Assembly (NCBI GenBank): GCA_030141605.1
Contig: JAQGDQ010000004.1
Location: 1,176,001 to 1,240,000 of the forward strand
From: Tubiluchus corallicola
Lineage: Eukaryota > Priapulida > Priapulimorpha > Priapulimorphida > Tubiluchidae
Direction: 5' to 3'
DNA: 64,000 nt
Below the pieces are notes generated by a model that searched no databases, was not told the origin of the DNA, and saw only the letters and a list, made by a program, of their open reading frames with translations. Below are positions 60,240 to 64,000 of the stretch, one piece after another (position 1 is the stretch's first letter; each line of letters opens with the position of its first letter). The translations under genes were made by a program, and so were the position numbers.

Positions 60240-63200
60240 AGTCAATCTATGGGGAAGATAACGAATTATCTCTGGGAAGATAAGGAAAAGACAAATCTGT
60301 GTTGGAATTATAAGTATGATGGTGAATGCAAATATGGTAGTAGGTGCAGATACAGACATTTTTAACGATGATGAAAAGAGGTACCTAAGAACACAAGAAC
60401 GAGAAGGACAGCAGACAACTCTAGAAGCTAATAAAGATGAACAAAAGACACAAAATGAAAATCTGGTTGTGCAGATTAGTTTTTTAATGAGGGAAATCAG
60501 TGCAATAAAAGAAAAACTGCAGAATTAGGAAAAAAGTAAAAGTGAAAAAATCTCAGAAAAAGAAAAAGAGATTTAAAAATTTTAATGTAGAGTACACAAA
60601 TTGCCGAGGACTTAACAATAAGTTAGAGTCATTGTATGGAGTGATAAGGGAAAAAAGCCTAGTGTAATAGGAATTGTCGAAACCCATTTGGGGGAAGAAG
60701 AATTAGTGAAAATTGAGGGTTATAAAGTGTTCCAACTGAATAGAAATAAGTATGGAGACAAAGAAGGACAGATAAAGAAGAAATGAAGAAAATGTATGAA
60801 CAAATAAGAAAGCAAGTACAAAAAGCAAAAAAAATGAAAACCAGAAGTGCTTGCTAACGGTGACTTCAATGCAAAAGTAGGAAATATTATCAAAGGTAAT
60901 AATGATGAAATAACTTGGGCAGGAAAAATGTTATTATTAAATCTGGTTAAAAAAGAAAATCTAGTAATATTAAATGCAACTGAAGAATGCTCAGGAATTT
61001 GGACAAGAGAAGAAGCTGGGAAAAATCTGTTGTTGATTATATTAAAATAAGTGCAAATGATGTAACTGCACATAGGTTTACACTTGTTGACGAACAAAAA
61101 CTGTATGGAGTGTACAGAGTGACTGGTAGTGGCGAGAAACAAATTATATACACAGACCATAATACATTATATAGTGAATTTGATTGGGTAGAGATTAGCA
61201 AAATGAAAAGAGATAAAAGTGAAGAGATAAAAAAATAAACAGATACAAAAATGAAACTGATGATCAAATATTTAGCAAAGTATGGAGCAGTAACAGATCA
61301 ATTCAGAGCAAATACGATGGTTGGATTAATCAAGTTGCAGTAGCAAGAGACAGGTGCATTTCAGTAAAAGGAAAAAGGAAACAAAAATAAGGAAGTAAAA
61401 TGTCAAGGAAGTTAAATAAAGAAAGACGTAAGTTAAAATATGAAATGAGCAATGAAGAAGACTCTGAAAGGAAAAGAATGATTAAAATAAAAATTGAACT
61501 AATAGAAAACATGATGAGGAATGTGCAAAGGAACAAATAAATAGAATAAATATAACTGTTAAGACAATTACAGTAAATGGAAAACTTAACCAGCAGTTGT
61601 TATGGGAATTTAAAAAGTGCATCGATAAACCCAAAAAAAGAAGCTATAGCAATGAGAGATAACCAAGGCGAGATCCAAGATGACCCAGAAAAAATTAAGA
61701 TGATGTTTAAAAAATATTATGGAGAATTGCTAACTCCTACTCCGACAGAGAATGAATATGAGCAAATGATAGGGTCAAGGGTTGAACACATTTTCAAACA
61801 TGTTGAACAAATGGCAAGTGAGAAGGAAGTAAAAGTAATTACTAGCGGTGAAGTGAATGAAGCAGTTCGACCATTAAAAAAAAAAGGCTCCAGACATGCA
61901 AGCATGGAAGAATGAAATGATTAAACAAGCAGGGAAAGGATTTATCGATAGTATAGTAGCAATGCTGAATGAAATAATGAAGCAAAAGAAAATACCGAAA
62001 CAATGGGCCGGCCCAAATGAAAATAAAGTCAATTTATAAGGGAAAAGGTGACAAGAAAGAGATGAAAAATAGACGAGGGTTGTCCATAACAAATATTTTC
62101 AGTAAACTAACGGAGAAAGTGATCAGAAATAGAATAATAGTTAAATTTGAAGAAAACACAGGAGTTTATCAATGTGGCGGAAGAAAAAAATAGAGATGTC
62201 TATGACAATCTGTCCACCTTCAGGGCAATGTTAGAGTATAACAGGTTTTATAAAACTTAAGTGTACATAATTTTTTGTGACATAGAAAACTGTTTTGATA
62301 AGTTGTGGTTGAAGGATGCATTGACAGAACTATGGAGGATGGGCATATCACCAGGAGAAATTATATTTTTATCATATATAAACTAAATGAAATTGCAGAA
62401 ATAGTTATAGAAACACCATTAGGTAAAACAGACCAGAAATAAATAAATGAAATAGTCCAACAGTGCTATGTTGTGCTGCAATAAACCGGATTAATGAGAT
62501 GGTGATAACAGGGACTGTAATGGGCAGGAATATACATGTGGGTATGTTATTATTCATTGATGATATTGTGGGAATAGGACAAGAAACTATAATCAAACAG
62601 ATAATTAAAAACTGTCAAGAAATTGAAAGAATCAAAAGATTATCATTCAATATACAGAAAACACAATATATGGGAACAAACATGACACGAAAGAAAAGGA
62701 TTCCAGAATTATGTGAGTCACTAAGGAACGGAGAGGTTAAGGAAGCAGAGGAATACAAGTATTTGGGAGATTGGATTAATACAAAATGTAGTTATGAAAC
62801 AATGTTGGGAAAATGAACCGGGAAAAATAAAATGATAATTAGTTACATCAATACAATAGGAGGTGAACTGAAAGTGGGAAATTGCTCAATAGAGGTCAAA
62901 CTAATGCTATACAAGCTTCTTTCAGAGAGTGCAGTGCTAGTTCTGAAACATGGTCAAATTTGAGAACAACTGATTGGGAGAAATTAGAAATGATTCAAGC
63001 AAATGCTTTAAAAACCTTATTTAATCTTAGTGAATCAATGCCATACTGGGGATTAGTAACTGAAATAGGCATATGGCCTGTAAAACCTAAAGTGAATTAT
63101 AGGAGATTGATGTTCTATCGGAATTTACTGATAAGTAAACCAAAGAGATTAGCATCAGAGGTACTCGAAATGCAAATAAACAGTGCACATGAAAGGTCAT

Positions 63201-63715
63201 GGTATAATGAAGTAGTTGAGACTGCAAAAAATATACCATAGATGCTAATAAAGAAAGGGTGAAGGTCATGAAAAAGTCTGAGTGGAAGAAAGAAATAAAG
63301 AATAAGATTGAATGTTTTATAAAGAATGAATATGCAGAAAAATGCAGGAGCAACACTAAATTAAGATTTTTAAAGCATACCGAGTGGAAACGACAAAATT
63401 ACATAGACACATGTAAGCCAGAAGAGGTTAAAGATACATTGAAAATAAGACTGAACACGATTAAAGTTAAAGGAAACTACAAGAATGAGTTTAAGGATCA
63501 GTCAATATGCCCAGTGTGTGGGGAAGATGATGATACTACTGAACACATGCTTAAATGTGACAGATATTGAGAATGGAAAAAAATTGAACTCAGATATATT
63601 AATGAACAGTGAAAAGGAAGGATTGCTAGAAATTAGAAATCTAGTGAATGAATGCATGGAATACAGGAGAAAGACATTAAACTGGGAAAAGACAACTAAA
63701 AGATCAGCGTTATAG
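60240..63715 (+). mobile_element. near full-length but inactivated LINE with CCCH zinc finger
   Basis: In order on the plus strand: an ORF1-like piece with a CCCH finger at 60300-60359 (C-x8-C-x5-C-x3-H, CWNYKYDGECKYGSRCRYRH), then after a frameshift a charged coiled-coil stretch (60360-60528). APE-type endonuclease pieces follow: YTNCRGLNNK, IVETHLGEEE, GDFNAKVGN, then DYIKIS...TDHNTLYSEF. The reverse transcriptase includes RRGLSITNIFSKLTEKVIRN, IIFCDIENCFDKLWL and the catalytic box LLFIDDIVGIG, with EYKYLGDWIN after it. The C-terminus has CPVCGEDDDTTEHMLKCDRY (63.5 kb). Stops and frameshifts break every domain. Its 3' region matches the fragments at 18.1 and 19.1-19.6 kb. Confidence 0.85.
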
Positions 63716-63716
63716 A

Positions 63717-63990
63717 AGAATAGACGTCGCACCCTACAAAGGTGCCCGCCTCTGATAGATGGAGAGAGTCGAGTATCGCAATCGCAATAGTCATTTTAAA
63801 TTTATCGACAGATGGTGCATTGACAATATCCGCTGAGAGTGAGTTCCATGGATGGGCCACACAAGAGGCAAAAAAATGAGAACGGCTACTGGTTCGGCTA
63901 TATTCGAAGAAGAGTTTGGAATCATGGCCTCGTAGTTCTCTGCATGGTCTTGAGAAGACGCATATAATTAACATAAAATTATACGTCACC
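63717..63990 (-). mobile_element. LINE C-terminal fragment entering from the right edge
   Basis: Minus-strand frame LRGHDSKLFFEYSRTSSRSH, then FFASCVAHPWNSLSADIV, then NAPSVDKFK, the typical CR1-like ORF2 C-terminus. It abuts the end of the plus-strand LINE. The rest of this copy would lie beyond the window. Confidence 0.75.
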
Positions 63991-64000
63991 AAGCTAAATG

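Overview
This is AT-rich nuclear DNA from an animal, most likely an invertebrate. The evidence is spliceosomal GT-AG introns, a gene set conserved in metazoans (AP-1 gamma adaptin, neurobeachin/LRBA, an ML-domain protein, mitochondrial-type NADP isocitrate dehydrogenase), and decayed LINE, hAT-like and pogo/Tigger-like transposons. I cannot name the species or phylum. Exon models were built by eye from protein similarity recalled from the families plus splice sites and codon phase; all exon joins given below keep the reading frame.

Layout, left to right. (1) 1.6-12.6 kb, minus strand: the 5' part of AP1G1, twelve coding exons giving residues 1-499. The hinge and ear exons lie left of the window. 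Its introns carry a pogo-like MITE, a broken LINE and a long inverted-repeat pair. (2) 12.6-23.2 kb: intergenic, between AP1G1 and the divergently transcribed neurobeachin gene. It holds LINE 3' ends, a diverged tandem array, a TA-flanked inverted-repeat element and two CRE-like sites. (3) 23.2-31.7 kb, plus strand: one uninterrupted 2824-codon reading frame for a full-length neurobeachin/LRBA protein. (4) 34.9-40.1 kb, minus strand: a four-exon gene for a 228-residue membrane-anchored ML-domain (NPC2/MD-2-like) protein, convergent with neurobeachin. (5) 44.6-56.5 kb, minus strand: ten exons of an IDH2-like gene. Only the targeting-peptide exon is not found. Its introns contain several DNA transposons and recent small duplications. 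(6) 57.6-64 kb: a cluster of three LINE bodies in alternating orientation, one with a CCCH zinc finger in ORF1.

The main surprise is the neurobeachin gene. Its relatives are normally split into dozens of exons, and every other gene here is intron-rich, yet its 8.5-kb coding region has no intron. A plausible 3' splice site lies 26 bases before the ATG, so a 5'UTR intron may remain. This is best explained as a functional retrogene or wholesale intron loss. The four genes do not form an obvious pathway, although AP-1, neurobeachin/LRBA and ML-domain lipid-binding proteins all belong to membrane trafficking and endolysosomal biology.
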